DNA of 64,000 bases from Brenneria salicis ATCC 15712 = DSM 30166 (GCF_003315515.1 NZ_QNRY01000006.1:50133-114132); one strand, 5' to 3'; positions 47,498 to 56,399 are shown, counted from the first letter of the stretch. The notes: generated by a model not told the origin, from the sequence alone. Made by a program: numbers and translations.

Positions 47498-48340
47498 TTA
47501 TTGGTCGGCATCGAATGCCTGTTGTTTGACATTAAGCTGATGCTCAAGCGCAGTCCGGCGGCTGATGCCGGGGTTATAGTTCCAACCCGGATCAATGCCT
47601 TTGGGAATCAGTTCTTCTTCACCCGTTCGCTTGTTCAGCCATTTCACATTTTTAACCGGCGGTGCCTGGGTCTTCAGCGGCACCTTAGTACGCGTGACCT
47701 GGCCGGTTGGTTGGCCGTCTTCATAAACCGGTTCGGTTGACGTGACGCCATTCTTCACCATCTCGTCATACTCGTACTTGCTCACCTGGCGAACGCCGCA
47801 TTTACAGCCCCAGCCGTTCGGCCCGGAATGCGTCAGCCAGAACGGATCATCAACGGGTAAACAGGTATTCGCCCATTTAAGATGATCAACACGATGCTCA
47901 CGCGACGGCCCTAGTGTATACAGCAGATACGGCATGGCGCGTTTGGTTCGCTCGATGCGTTGCCACTGGCCAGCGGCGCGGGCGGTGCGCATATTGGTGT
48001 CGTAGATGGTACGCAGCCGCTGGTCGCTGCCGAGTTGCACCGTTTTGTTTTCACCCGTCAGCGGGTCAACCATCTCACGAACACCCCACCAACCTCTCTT
48101 CACCAGCTTAGGCTCTAATGCTTTCTGGAACTCCCGGAAGGTTTGGCCTTCTTCGAGTGCCTGGGTCAGCAGCTCTTTCACGTCGCTCAGCAAATCCAAG
48201 TTTGTCATCTTGGCGACGGTGAACGCGGAGCTATGCTCTTCGAGCCAGACGTCACGATAGTCAAAGCCTGGTTTCAGCTTTTTGGCTTTGAACCAGGCAA
48301 GGGACTCTTTGGGGATGATGTCGGGGATTTTATTAGACAT
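47498..48340 (-). CDS. Head morphogenesis protein (Mu F-like, gp30)
   Basis: A 280-residue minor head protein with the Mu F central domain: AWFKAKKLKPGFDYRDVWLEEH, TIYDTNMRTARAAGQWQRIE, LGPSREHRVDHLKWANTCLPVDDPFWLTHSGPNGWGCKCGVRQ (cysteine-containing motif near residues 150-190). It is shorter than Mu F (over 400) and may be the basic form of the family. I chose the ATG at 48340 with GGTAGAAAG upstream; a TTG at 48376 and an ATG at 48364 are possible. It is separated from the portal by two small extra genes. Confidence 0.85.
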   Translation of the reverse strand: MSNKIPDIIPKESLAWFKAKKLKPGFDYRDVWLEEHSSAFTVAKMTNLDLLSDVKELLTQALEEGQTFREFQKALEPKLVKRGWWGVREMVDPLTGENKTVQLGSDQRLRTIYDTNMRTARAAGQWQRIERTKRAMPYLLYTLGPSREHRVDHLKWANTCLPVDDPFWLTHSGPNGWGCKCGVRQVSKYEYDEMVKNGVTSTEPVYEDGQPTGQVTRTKVPLKTQAPPVKNVKWLNKRTGEEELIPKGIDPGWNYNPGISRRTALEHQLNVKQQAFDADQ

Positions 48341-48444
48341 GCTTTCTACCGTAATAATAGCCATGGACTTGAGCAAAATAAGTATGGTGTTTCACCGGCC
48401 AGTATTCGGGCCGATGGAAATCCAGCCGCTCACGGCGTACATAT

Positions 48445-48900
48445 TTAGTTCGCATCGGCGGTATCCTTTATCGTCTCGCTAATCCAACTCAGCCCATCGA
48501 CTTTTTTGAACTGCCGGATAAGGCTGGTTGAACTGGAAAAGCAAGGAGTACGGTAAGACTTAGATTCATGCAGCTTAGGATAGTATTTCTTAGCGGCCCG
48601 TTTACCGAATGCCTTCTCAATCTCTGCGACACGTTTGGGTGAGTAATAGCGTTGTTTCTTCTCGCACCAGAAAAGTTTGGTTATAGGGTTATAACTATCG
48701 AGGCTTTCAAAACCCCACCCCAGACAGATTTTTCCATCAAAATAAACAGATAAGACGGTACGGCTTTCACCGGAACGCTCACGGTGGACGGTAATCACCG
48801 TATCCTGGTACTTGAATTCAACACTAACGAAATAGCTCTGAAGCTCTTCGCCAATCTTCGCCCATTGGTCTTTTGTGATGGCGTTCACAAGCACCCCCAA
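48445..48900 (-). CDS. Unrecognised 151-residue phage protein in the head module
   Basis: I do not recognise this protein. It is basic in its C-terminal half (YYSPKRVAEIEKAFGKRAAKKYYPK) and has an N-terminal mixed alpha/beta part (TVITVHRERSGESRTVLSVYFDGK, WGFESLDSYNPITKLFWCEKK). It is slightly lower in GC than its neighbours. It overlaps the small gene before it by 16 bases, so the two are one unit between portal and F, where Mu has nothing. A cargo (moron) gene is the simplest reading. Confidence 0.7.
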   Translation of the reverse strand: MGVLVNAITKDQWAKIGEELQSYFVSVEFKYQDTVITVHRERSGESRTVLSVYFDGKICLGWGFESLDSYNPITKLFWCEKKQRYYSPKRVAEIEKAFGKRAAKKYYPKLHESKSYRTPCFSSSTSLIRQFKKVDGLSWISETIKDTADAN

Positions 48901-49094
48901 TGTCTATGGATATTTCGGGCTGTAGCGACAGGATCCTTATCCCACCATTCACCGGACATGTATTGATTCACTTGCTGACGTCCAGCAATAACGCCCATCA
49001 CAACCCCTGGGCGTGCGTTTTTAAAAAATGCCCGCGCAAATTGATATTTATGATATATGCGGCAACGACGGGATTTAATCTTCTTAAACATCAC
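48885..49094 (-). CDS. Unrecognised 69-residue basic protein after the portal gene
   Basis: A small, strongly basic protein (MFKKIKSRRCRIYHKYQFARAF..., ending EWWDKDPVATARNIHRHWGCL). It overlaps the portal gene by 11 bases at its start and the next gene by 16 at its end, which supports coupled translation. No family is recognised. Confidence 0.55.
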   Translation of the reverse strand: MMFKKIKSRRCRIYHKYQFARAFFKNARPGVVMGVIAGRQQVNQYMSGEWWDKDPVATARNIHRHWGCL

Positions 49095-50664
49095 TCACAT
49101 CCCCCAATCCGCGCGCCTGGAAACAGAGCCGCGCCAGTTGATCAACAAATTCACCGGCGTCAAGGCTGTCTTGCAGCTCCGGCAACCGGGCAAGAAACGA
49201 TTCATAGCTATCCACTTCATTTGCCAGCGCTAACACAGGATTAGTAAACGCTGTGCCGACGCGCTGCCAGTCGCCGATGGCGGCGGCGGTTAGCTGGTCG
49301 ATATCGTCCGGGGGCGATGTGCGGTTGAGCGCGATTTGCTCCCGGTTCAGCGCAGGCAACATGGCATAACTGTTTGCGGCGGTACTAGCTGGTTGAAGGA
49401 TTTCCGCGCCTTCTTCGGGTTCGGCCAGGCCGAACTTGTCGCGCAGCTCCGACATCTGCACTTTCATGCCCCGGTCAATCAGCGGAGCCAGCGACTCAAC
49501 CAGCGCCTTCAGGTCTTCCGGTTCATTGATGCGTAAACAAACGCGCGGGTAATTTTCCTGTACGCCGTAGTTGAGCATGATGAACGGGCGGATAAGGAAT
49601 TCGTTCAGCGTGTTCTCAAGCTGACGCGCATCCCATTTTGCAATGTCCATACGCACCTGATTATGTACGGTTGCCTGGCTCTGGCTGCTGCCGTCGTCCG
49701 TTGTCATGGTCTGGCCCAGCACTGCTTTACTGGTCTGCGCATCACACCATTCCGCCATACCCTCGAACAGATCGCCTCCGCCCTGGCGGCTGGCGGTTTC
49801 AACCATATCGACCAGCATGGAAGACGGGATCGCGCAACCCGCATCCGACGCCAGCGACGCGATAGCATTCAGCAGTGTCTTAATGTCTTCCGGGCTGGCG
49901 TTCGGGCCGTATTTACCGATGACAATCGGTAAGCCGAACTTCTCGCCGAATGCCCACCAGTCCCTAACGGTGAATGACTTCAGCATGTACATAACGGCGA
50001 CCAGGCGAGCAAGGCCGTTACGCAACGGCAAGCCGGACTTCAGACGGGGCTGGTGAATGATGTACTTATACGCCGTCAGCGGTTCGCCATTGAACGGCTC
50101 CGCCTCGGTTAACACATGCACCTGGCGCAACGTATCGGCGTCCATTTTGAGGAAGCGCGGATCAACCCATGAATAGTCGCGCGGCATCCAGGGAACCGTT
50201 GACGTATCCCATAGGATTTCCGCTACCGCGATACCTTTCCCCAGGCCATCCAACAGGTCGAATAACAGTTCAGGGATTTGCGGCCGTTCCATCATGACGC
50301 GCACCGCATCAGCCAGTTTGACGTCGTTTTCATCATCGGATGCGGCTTCTACCGTTGGATGGAGACCGGCCACGGTCAGCTTGCGGGTACGTAGAACGCT
50401 GGAATAATGTAGGTCGCGCTCTTCCATCTCTTCCGCCAGGATAAAATAATCCAGCGCAGAGCCATCCGCTGCGTTACGCAATACTCCGGCCAGGCGCTGG
50501 GGGGTAAGTGTACTGGCGACGCTGATACCGGCATTAGCCCGACGCATACCGGTAGAATGGGCGCGGGTCTGTTCCTGCTGCAATTCCTCTTTGCTGACGT
50601 TTACCGACTCCCCGGTGTCCGGGTGGAGCAACTTACGGATTGCCCCGGTGACTTTATTTAACAT
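49084..50664 (-). CDS. Portal protein (Mu gp29, DUF935)
   Basis: A 526-residue DUF935 portal: LAGVLRNAADGSALDYFILAEEMEERDLHYSSVLRTRKLTV, WDTSTVPWMPRDYSWVDPRFL and the C-terminal LNEFLIRPFIMLNYG (each part of longer conserved blocks). It forms the ring at the head vertex through which DNA enters. It starts on the last base of the terminase gene. Confidence 0.94.
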   Translation of the reverse strand: MLNKVTGAIRKLLHPDTGESVNVSKEELQQEQTRAHSTGMRRANAGISVASTLTPQRLAGVLRNAADGSALDYFILAEEMEERDLHYSSVLRTRKLTVAGLHPTVEAASDDENDVKLADAVRVMMERPQIPELLFDLLDGLGKGIAVAEILWDTSTVPWMPRDYSWVDPRFLKMDADTLRQVHVLTEAEPFNGEPLTAYKYIIHQPRLKSGLPLRNGLARLVAVMYMLKSFTVRDWWAFGEKFGLPIVIGKYGPNASPEDIKTLLNAIASLASDAGCAIPSSMLVDMVETASRQGGGDLFEGMAEWCDAQTSKAVLGQTMTTDDGSSQSQATVHNQVRMDIAKWDARQLENTLNEFLIRPFIMLNYGVQENYPRVCLRINEPEDLKALVESLAPLIDRGMKVQMSELRDKFGLAEPEEGAEILQPASTAANSYAMLPALNREQIALNRTSPPDDIDQLTAAAIGDWQRVGTAFTNPVLALANEVDSYESFLARLPELQDSLDAGEFVDQLARLCFQARGLGDVSDV

Positions 50665-52235
50665 TACAGAAGCCCTCGTTGATTTTTCAGCCCACGGGTG
50701 ATCCGTATCTGGCGGCGCTCTTCACGTTCGTCCGGCCGTTCGGGTTTATTTAGTCGATGCAGCTCGTAGCGGCGGCAATCTTCTTTGCTGGCGAGGAACG
50801 CCAGGAAGATGGCATAAGCGCTATCACCATGCCGCTTATGCCCATCGCTCCCTTTATTCTCTTTGTCGTCAATGCCCGGAACACCGCGCAACACCACAAT
50901 CTGGCCCAGGTCGTTAACCACATCCTCATGCTTCGGCACCACCAATTCATCGTCTTCGAACGCTGCTTTGAAGCGCGGCATGTTCTCCCGGTAGTGGGCG
51001 ACGGACGGCATTACCACTTCCACTTCATTGCCGTAGCGTTCGGCGGCTTGCTCCGCCAGATAGTTACCATTGCCCCGGCCATCGAGCTTGATGCCATCAC
51101 GACGTGGCAGACGGTCACAGATGAAGTAAAGCGCCTGTTCCTGCTGCTTGTAAGGTACGTTGGCCAACTCGACCAGGAACGGCACCGTGCGGGTGGTGTT
51201 CTCGTTGACGGTAATGGGCGCGAACACAGTGAGGTGACCGGATCGGGCAAAGTCCTCACCCAGCGCATGGCGCAGGGTGACAGGTAACTGGTTGAGCACC
51301 GGCAATACGGTTTGCTCTAGCCACTCCTGCATATCCAGTGCGCGGAAGGATTCGGGGAGGGCGTTGTATTCCGCCGTGCCGGTAAAGCGCAGCACGGGGC
51401 CAGTGCCACGCGCTGCCCGCTCCCGGATGGAGCGCGGTAAATAGGTGCCGCCGCCGTTTTTGGGAACGCAATAGTATTCTTCAAGGGCATCTTCCTGGGT
51501 GGCGGTATCGCGCAGCAAATCGGCTTTCCACTGGTCTTCCGCTTCCTGACTCCACACCAGACCTTTCACCTGGCAAATGCGCTTATACAGGCCATCGTTA
51601 CACGCATCATCAAGCGTGATTGTATGAACGGAATAGCGTTTCTTCCCGGCAAGACTGTCCTGTATCAGCTCATTAAACAGGTTTTCAACGCCGTTGTGTG
51701 TGCTGATAAGCCGGACTTTCGCCCCCCACATCGTCAGCGCCAGCGCGGCTTTAAGCGCTTCGGCCAGACGTTCATGGAATGCGGCTTCATCAATGGTGAC
51801 GTTACCCTGCATACCACGTAAGTTACTGGGTTTACTTGATAGCGCCTGAACTTTGAAACCGCTGGCAAAGTAAATGACAAAGGTCAGTATGTCTTTATCA
51901 CCGTCCTTCAAGACTTCTTCACAAACGTCTTCAGCCGCCAGGTCATAGGCTTTGGCCCACATCGCCGCCGCGTCAATAAACTCACGGGCCATTTCTTTAT
52001 TTGAGCCGACATAGAAATGGTTAGTGCCGCCCGCCGACTTTGCTTTAGCGGCGGTCAGTGACGCATCGGCGGCTTCCGCCCAGGTGATACCCGTCCGTCG
52101 CGACTTTTGCGCAATCTTGAGCGGCGACTCGTCGGCAATCCATCGGCGCTGATAACCGAGGAGGACTTCATTTTCATTGAAGTCCTCCCCGCCGATAATG
52201 CCGTTGGCAACGGCGTTTAAACTGGCTAGTAGCAT
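50664..52235 (-). CDS. Terminase large subunit (Mu gp28)
   Basis: A 523-residue Mu-type terminase. The ATPase region shows YQRRWIADESPLKIAQKSRRTGITWAEA near residues 29-56 (a variant Walker A) and VTIDEAAFHE (Walker B with DEAA); the nuclease part has DFARSGHLTVF and KLDGRGNGNYLAEQ. It packages host-integrated phage DNA by headful. It starts on the last base of the gp27 gene. Confidence 0.94.
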   Translation of the reverse strand: MLLASLNAVANGIIGGEDFNENEVLLGYQRRWIADESPLKIAQKSRRTGITWAEAADASLTAAKAKSAGGTNHFYVGSNKEMAREFIDAAAMWAKAYDLAAEDVCEEVLKDGDKDILTFVIYFASGFKVQALSSKPSNLRGMQGNVTIDEAAFHERLAEALKAALALTMWGAKVRLISTHNGVENLFNELIQDSLAGKKRYSVHTITLDDACNDGLYKRICQVKGLVWSQEAEDQWKADLLRDTATQEDALEEYYCVPKNGGGTYLPRSIRERAARGTGPVLRFTGTAEYNALPESFRALDMQEWLEQTVLPVLNQLPVTLRHALGEDFARSGHLTVFAPITVNENTTRTVPFLVELANVPYKQQEQALYFICDRLPRRDGIKLDGRGNGNYLAEQAAERYGNEVEVVMPSVAHYRENMPRFKAAFEDDELVVPKHEDVVNDLGQIVVLRGVPGIDDKENKGSDGHKRHGDSAYAIFLAFLASKEDCRRYELHRLNKPERPDEREERRQIRITRGLKNQRGLL

Positions 52236-52822
52236 CAGGCGATCCCCAATATTTGTTTCTTTATATCGGCGACTTTGTCCGCCGATAGCCCTGCTTGTGA
52301 GACGATTTTCTCCGTCTGCGCCGCCGCTTCTTCTGCAAACGCCTGGCGGATCTCTTTTTCGCGTTTATGGCTGGCCATCGCTGCGGATTCCAGGCGTTGA
52401 GCGACAAGCGCCAATTGTCCCAAGGCTTTTGGTTCAACGGCTTTCTTGCCTTCTTCTGACTCTTCGGCAAGGGTCATAGACGTCTCAAACGCCAGCGTCT
52501 TCACAAACTCCATCAACAATTTACCGACGTCGGTGGTCGGTGACGTTCCCAGCCGGGCAACCCACACATCTGCCATTTCCCGCGATGCGCGAATGCGCGA
52601 ACCAATCTTTTCCATCCGGCTGGCGTAGCGGTTCAGGCCGGTGCGGCTAAGCTGCATATCGTCAGGTAGATTGTGCTCGTCAATCAGTTCGTTGATCGCC
52701 TCGCGGATCTGTTCTTGCGTGTACTGTTTATCTCGCAGCATCTGATGCAGGGCATCGCGGATAACGGGCGGCAACAAATCAATCTTGGAAGGACGGCCAC
52801 GGGTCGGGCGTTCATCGGCCAT
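52235..52822 (-). CDS. Terminase small subunit (Mu gp27, DUF3486)
   Basis: A 195-residue DUF3486 protein: RGRPSKIDLLPPVIRDALHQML at the start is a DNA-binding-type helix region, followed by SRTGLNRYASRME and long charged helices. By position and family it is the packaging initiator that pairs with gp28. Confidence 0.9.
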   Translation of the reverse strand: MADERPTRGRPSKIDLLPPVIRDALHQMLRDKQYTQEQIREAINELIDEHNLPDDMQLSRTGLNRYASRMEKIGSRIRASREMADVWVARLGTSPTTDVGKLLMEFVKTLAFETSMTLAEESEEGKKAVEPKALGQLALVAQRLESAAMASHKREKEIRQAFAEEAAAQTEKIVSQAGLSADKVADIKKQILGIA

Positions 52823-52824
52823 AG

Positions 52825-53118
52825 TTACCCCCGCGCCCGTGGTTTTTTAACGCCCGGCACCACGGAAAGCCCGCGCGCCACATCGTCACCGCGCCCGGTG
52901 ATTGCTGCAACGAAACACCCGGCGACGTCGTCAAGGTCGATAAGCCCTTGTTCGGACAGCCAGCTTAAATGAGTGCGCACCGCATCACGGGAAACGCGGT
53001 GGCCGTAGGCCAACAAGCAGGTTTGCAGCACCGATTCGTTGGCGCTATCGCCCGCATCAAGCAGTGAGCGCAAGATAACTAACCGCTGATCGCTATCAAG
53101 AATTTCACGCATGGCCAT
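52825..53118 (-). CDS. Winged-helix protein (Mu gp26-like)
   Basis: A 97-residue protein of the Gp26/VpaChn25_0724 type (LRSLLDAGDSANESVLQTCLLAYGH, VSRDAVRTHLSWLSEQGLIDL), an ArsR-like winged helix. Its usual place is directly before gp27. It may assist packaging or late regulation; its function is not known. Confidence 0.85.
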   Translation of the reverse strand: MAMREILDSDQRLVILRSLLDAGDSANESVLQTCLLAYGHRVSRDAVRTHLSWLSEQGLIDLDDVAGCFVAAITGRGDDVARGLSVVPGVKKPRARG

Positions 53119-53122
53119 AGCC

Positions 53123-53425
53123 TCACTTTTCCTTTAACTCATTTTCCAGTAACAAATCGCTAATCCGTTGAACTTGCGCCAGCTTTGGGGCCAGTGCTTT
53201 CAAGTCACCCCGCAAGTTACTCATTTCCAACTGAAGCGCATGAAGCTCTTTTTGATTCGGCATTGATGCAATAACGGTTTCCATCGCTGATACCCGGTGG
53301 GTTAATGAATCCATCTCTTCGCGCTTGGCGTAGGTTTTCGCTAACAGGAACATCACCAGGTTTACGGCCGTCATCACCAGCGCCCAAATCATGCCCCAAT
53401 ACTCTTTAATGCTTTGCCACTCCAC
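53123..53425 (-). CDS. DUF2730 membrane-anchored coiled-coil protein (Mu gp25-like)
   Basis: A 100-residue protein with one N-terminal membrane segment (MIWALVMTAVNLVMFLLA) and a coiled-coil C-terminal half (residues about 35-95). DUF2730 proteins lie in the lysis region of Mu-like phages and could be the spanin-like component. It overlaps the zinc-finger gene by 20 bases. Confidence 0.82.
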   Translation of the reverse strand: MEWQSIKEYWGMIWALVMTAVNLVMFLLAKTYAKREEMDSLTHRVSAMETVIASMPNQKELHALQLEMSNLRGDLKALAPKLAQVQRISDLLLENELKEK

Positions 53426-53636
53426 GCTGTGCCTCCCGCAATTCTCTGATTTCCTGACACGTCACACAGCAAACGGCATCGGGGGACGCGGCCAGCCGGT
53501 CGGCGGGAATATCATCCCCACAGTCATTACAAAAGCCGTATTCAATCGGCGCTTCTTTAATACGGTTTAAATGGGCATTTAACACCCGTTCCCGCTCATC
53601 AATTCCCAGCGAACTGGCGCGATCAAAATCATCCAT
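53406..53636 (-). CDS. TraR/DksA-type C4 zinc-finger protein
   Basis: A 76-residue protein with CNDCGDDIP near residue 36 and CCVTCQEIR near 57: four cysteines set as in DksA/TraR. Such small proteins bind the secondary channel of RNA polymerase (TraR) and can shift transcription without ppGpp. Its start shares a base with the holin gene stop. Confidence 0.88.
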   Translation of the reverse strand: MDDFDRASSLGIDERERVLNAHLNRIKEAPIEYGFCNDCGDDIPADRLAASPDAVCCVTCQEIRELREAQRGVAKH

Positions 53637-54238
53637 TATTTAATCGATACCTTGTCTTTGCTGGATTTGCTGAAACGGGCAAAGCCGTCAAGCGTTCGGA
53701 ATCCCAGATAGCCCAGCGCCGGGGTACATAGCATCAGCGCAATATCCCAATCCGGGGCGGGCATACTTATCGCATGACCAGCGGCGGAAGCGATGGCACC
53801 GGCTTGCTGCCCCAGCGTCATTAACAGCACATAGCCGATTGAGCTATACAGCGAGAGCCTCGCCATTTTCGGGCGGGTCTGGCGGACATATTCGTCTGTT
53901 GCGTTATCCCCGTTCCTGATGGTTTCCTGCTGTTCGTGCTGCGCGGCCTGCTGATCTGCCAACGTAGCTTTTTCCCGTTCAAGCTGGATTTGCTGCAACT
54001 GGACTTTCAGGGACTCAAGCTGAACCAGTTGCTCAGCGGGAAGATTAGCCAGAGCGTTCTCTAACACACGCTGTTGGTCTTGCGGGTTAACGGCGCTGTT
54101 AACACTTTCAACGATCCCGGCGACGGAATCGGCTGTTTTAGCTGCATCGCTGCCGAACCAGCCGCCGACGGTGCGCAGAACGGACGGGCCAGCTTTCAGC
54201 AAAACACCGGCGATAGATGAAATGGTTATCGGATCCAT
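53636..54238 (-). CDS. Three-membrane-segment holin-like protein
   Basis: A 200-residue protein resembling the GTA_holin_3TM family. The N-terminal amphipathic part (TISSIAGVLLKAGPSVLRTVGGWFG) is followed by a long Gln/Glu-rich coiled coil (about 65-110) and two C-terminal membrane segments (LYSSIGYVLLMTLGQQ, DWDIALMLCTPALGYLG). The ATG at 54238 has GGGGAG upstream; a GTG at 54250 is less likely. It likely permits endolysin release. Confidence 0.8.
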   Translation of the reverse strand: MDPITISSIAGVLLKAGPSVLRTVGGWFGSDAAKTADSVAGIVESVNSAVNPQDQQRVLENALANLPAEQLVQLESLKVQLQQIQLEREKATLADQQAAQHEQQETIRNGDNATDEYVRQTRPKMARLSLYSSIGYVLLMTLGQQAGAIASAAGHAISMPAPDWDIALMLCTPALGYLGFRTLDGFARFSKSSKDKVSIK

Positions 54239-54600
54239 GGGACTCCCCACACTTTTGCCGTTCTATGTAAAACCAGGTAGGTAAAGCCTGCGACCAGGAA
54301 AAACAAGGAGCCGTATTCGATACCGACATAAGCTAGGCACAAAAGCCAGGCGACGCAGAATGTACCGCAACCGACAACGCCCAGCGCGATTTGATACATG
54401 AAGATGAACGGCTCTTTATCAGGCAAAAACGCCGGGTGGCCGCGATGATAGAAAAGGATGATTGAGCCAATAAAGCAAAGGGTGGTTATCAAACCGCCCG
54501 CTAGCCCGTAGAAGATGATGCCGCTCACCGCGACAGCAATCACTAATGCTGAACAGGCGGCCCAAAACCATTTGCTACTGAATATTTTGTTCACGTTCAC
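54226..54600 (-). CDS. Four-segment membrane protein of the lysis module
   Basis: About 124 residues with roughly four to five hydrophobic segments (WFWAACSALVIAVAVSGIIF, GGLITTLCFIGSIILF, IALGVVGCGTFCVAWLLCLA, SLFFLVAGFTYLVLH). I placed the start at a GTG at 54600 with AAGGAA upstream; the frame stays open to 54636. It may be a second holin or antiholin; no family is recognised. Confidence 0.65.
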   Translation of the reverse strand: MNVNKIFSSKWFWAACSALVIAVAVSGIIFYGLAGGLITTLCFIGSIILFYHRGHPAFLPDKEPFIFMYQIALGVVGCGTFCVAWLLCLAYVGIEYGSLFFLVAGFTYLVLHRTAKVWGVPWIR

Positions 54601-54811
54601 GTTGTATTTCCTTGTAACGCTGGCATTGAAAAACAATGTCGCGCAGGTCTACAGAGTTCCAACCCTTCATGTAATAACTGGCATGGGTGCCGTCACAGCC
54701 CCGGTAATCCGTTGGCTCTGGTTTTGGGCCGTTGGCCATTCTGTGAAGCACCTCACGGGTGAGGCGATCACGACGGCCACGGCGCATAGAAGACTCCCAG
54801 CCCTTACCCAT
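54575..54811 (-). CDS. Unrecognised 78-residue protein after the endolysin gene
   Basis: A small basic protein (WESSMRRGRRDRLTREVLHRMANG...YRGCDGTHASYYMKGWNSVDLRD). It is two bases after the endolysin gene and overlaps the next by 26, so it belongs to the lysis operon. No signal peptide is seen. Confidence 0.65.
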   Translation of the reverse strand: MGKGWESSMRRGRRDRLTREVLHRMANGPKPEPTDYRGCDGTHASYYMKGWNSVDLRDIVFQCQRYKEIQREREQNIQ

Positions 54812-54813
54812 GG

Positions 54814-55395
54814 TTAGGCTCTCGATACAGACTCAGAGCCGCCGACAACTTCCCTGGCGGCGTTAGTGACGCTGTCGAGGCGGTTGAACCAGCCGTTAAG
54901 GTATTTACCCTGGGAGGTATTCGACTTGATGATGTCCGCGTAATAACGCGCACGGCGTAACAGATAGCGGGTCAGCAACCATTCCGGGTCGGCACTGATA
55001 ACCGCCGCTGTGGTCTTCGGTCCGACAATGCCGTCAGCCGTTACGCCCGCCGCGTCTTGCAACAATTGCAGCGCCTTTTTTACGCCATGCTGCACGGCGG
55101 AATCAAAGACGATCAGGGAAATGCCATCCGGCCAGTCATTGCAGTACGCCGGATACCAGTAGTCGCGGTAATAAATCTGGCTGGCTTGTTCGAGGGTTAA
55201 ATCTTTAATACGGACGTCGGGCTTTTTATCGCCGTCAATGTCCGTCATGCCGTCTGCGACACCGTCGCGCAGGTCGGAAACGCCGAACTTGGTTTCGCCG
55301 CCTTTATCAGTGGGGTCGTTGACATAGCCGCCTTCTTTGCCGAGCACAAAAGTAACGGCATGAGTAAAGGCGGGAGTGGGAATAAATTGGCTCAC
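54814..55395 (-). CDS. Endolysin, GH108 / N-acetylmuramidase type
   Basis: A 193-residue glycoside hydrolase family 108 protein. The catalytic motif EGGYVNDPTDKGGETKFGVSD is split here as EGGYVNDPTD and KGGETKFGVSD (about 21-41), with the glutamate as acid; a C-terminal peptidoglycan-binding part has GVTADGIVGPKTTAAV. It has no signal peptide, so it needs a holin. The start is a GTG at 55395 with AGAGG upstream. It is the first gene of the late/lysis operon, after a terminator. Confidence 0.9.
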   Translation of the reverse strand: MSQFIPTPAFTHAVTFVLGKEGGYVNDPTDKGGETKFGVSDLRDGVADGMTDIDGDKKPDVRIKDLTLEQASQIYYRDYWYPAYCNDWPDGISLIVFDSAVQHGVKKALQLLQDAAGVTADGIVGPKTTAAVISADPEWLLTRYLLRRARYYADIIKSNTSQGKYLNGWFNRLDSVTNAAREVVGGSESVSRA

Positions 55396-55460
55396 TGTTG
55401 CACCTCTGAGACACTCGCTGGATAAAAAAATCAGTAGTGTTCATAGTGCGGCAGGCATAA

Positions 55461-55482
55461 AAAAAGCCGGATTAACCGGCTT
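55461..55482 (-). terminator. Intrinsic terminator between middle and late genes
   Basis: On the minus strand AAGCCGG / CCGGCTT with a 5-base loop is followed by six to seven T. It is just past the exported cargo gene and separates the mor transcript from the lysis operon. The late promoter must lie in the remaining 65 bases before the endolysin. Confidence 0.85.
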
Positions 55483-55508
55483 CATTGGAAATGGGATTTA
55501 TTGAGAAA

Positions 55509-55997
55509 TTAAATAGGTCTTTTCATAATCCCGCATGTAATTATGGGAGTGTTATCCTCTGTCTTTATTGAGCTATAAAACTCAAAACCATCTACTATAT
55601 TAAAGGTTCCAACAGGTGATACTTTTGCAGCTGAAGATACAGTGTCAATAACCTTACTTTGTCCTTTCTTTCCTAGTTCACCACCAATCGCCGCACTTGA
55701 TATCATGATACAAATCAAATTTGACTTAAGAACTAAATATTCAGAATTATATTTTACTGCGTCAAGAACCTGCATCACTTCAAGAAAATTAGTACCAACT
55801 GTAAAGATATTACCATCTTTTTTAGCAATCTTTATCTTTGCACCATTAGGACTTACATCGTCCTTCCATAGCTCATCATCCGTCATTTGAGATGAATTCA
55901 ACTGGCGGATCATTTCATCTACCGACGTTAGATCTTTCGCAAACGCCATTGTCGGCAGTGTTGAACACAGTAATAATCCAAGAAGTATTTTCCGCAT
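55509..55997 (-). CDS. Exported cargo protein of unknown function
   Basis: A 162-residue protein with a clear Sec signal peptide (MRKILLGLLLCSTLPTMAFA, cut before KDLTS). The mature part has only scattered cysteines (CIMISS, ITCGIM), no membrane segment and no known motif. It is more AT-rich than the phage genes around it. It follows mor by 9 bases and ends just before a strong terminator, in the place where Mu carries its late activator C. A lysogenic-conversion or superinfection-exclusion protein in the periplasm is possible, but this is only inference. Confidence 0.75.
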   Translation of the reverse strand: MRKILLGLLLCSTLPTMAFAKDLTSVDEMIRQLNSSQMTDDELWKDDVSPNGAKIKIAKKDGNIFTVGTNFLEVMQVLDAVKYNSEYLVLKSNLICIMISSAAIGGELGKKGQSKVIDTVSSAAKVSPVGTFNIVDGFEFYSSIKTEDNTPIITCGIMKRPI

Positions 55998-56006
55998 GTT
56001 ATATCC

Positions 56007-56399
56007 TTAGAAAAGTGGCATCTGATGCTTGCGATGCTCAATCCTACGCATCCGTTTGATAGCTTTATACACCGTTTTATAGGTCACCTGGTAGCGTTCA
56101 ACCAGTTCCGGCACATTGTGGCCGTCAAAATCTCGCCAAATTTTCATGTCCCGAACAAGGAATTCCAGCACCTGGCCACGCGGGAAATAGACTTGCATAC
56201 CGCCGATCTGCTTGCTGATGGCAACCACCAGTTCCAGCGAGTAGCGCGGGTCACAGCCCAGCCGTTCCAGTTCAAGGCGCAGCAACGCATTCAGTTCAGC
56301 CAGCAATGCAGGGAAACGGGAACGTTCGCTATCATCATCAAGATGATCGAGGATGCTATCATCCTGTTTATCATCAAACATATCCAGATTATCCGCCAT
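56007..56399 (-). CDS. mor: Middle transcription activator Mor
   Basis: A 130-residue Mor/C family activator (129 in Mu). The N-terminal acidic stretch (MFDDKQDDSILDHLDDD) is followed by ELVVAISKQIGGMQVYFPRGQ and the C-terminal helix-turn-helix YQVTYKTVYKAIKRMRR. It turns on middle transcription during lytic growth. I chose the ATG at 56399 with an ACGGAGG site; the frame upstream to 56492 lies within the preceding gene. No separate C gene is seen, so Mor may do both jobs. Confidence 0.9.
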   Translation of the reverse strand: MADNLDMFDDKQDDSILDHLDDDSERSRFPALLAELNALLRLELERLGCDPRYSLELVVAISKQIGGMQVYFPRGQVLEFLVRDMKIWRDFDGHNVPELVERYQVTYKTVYKAIKRMRRIEHRKHQMPLF

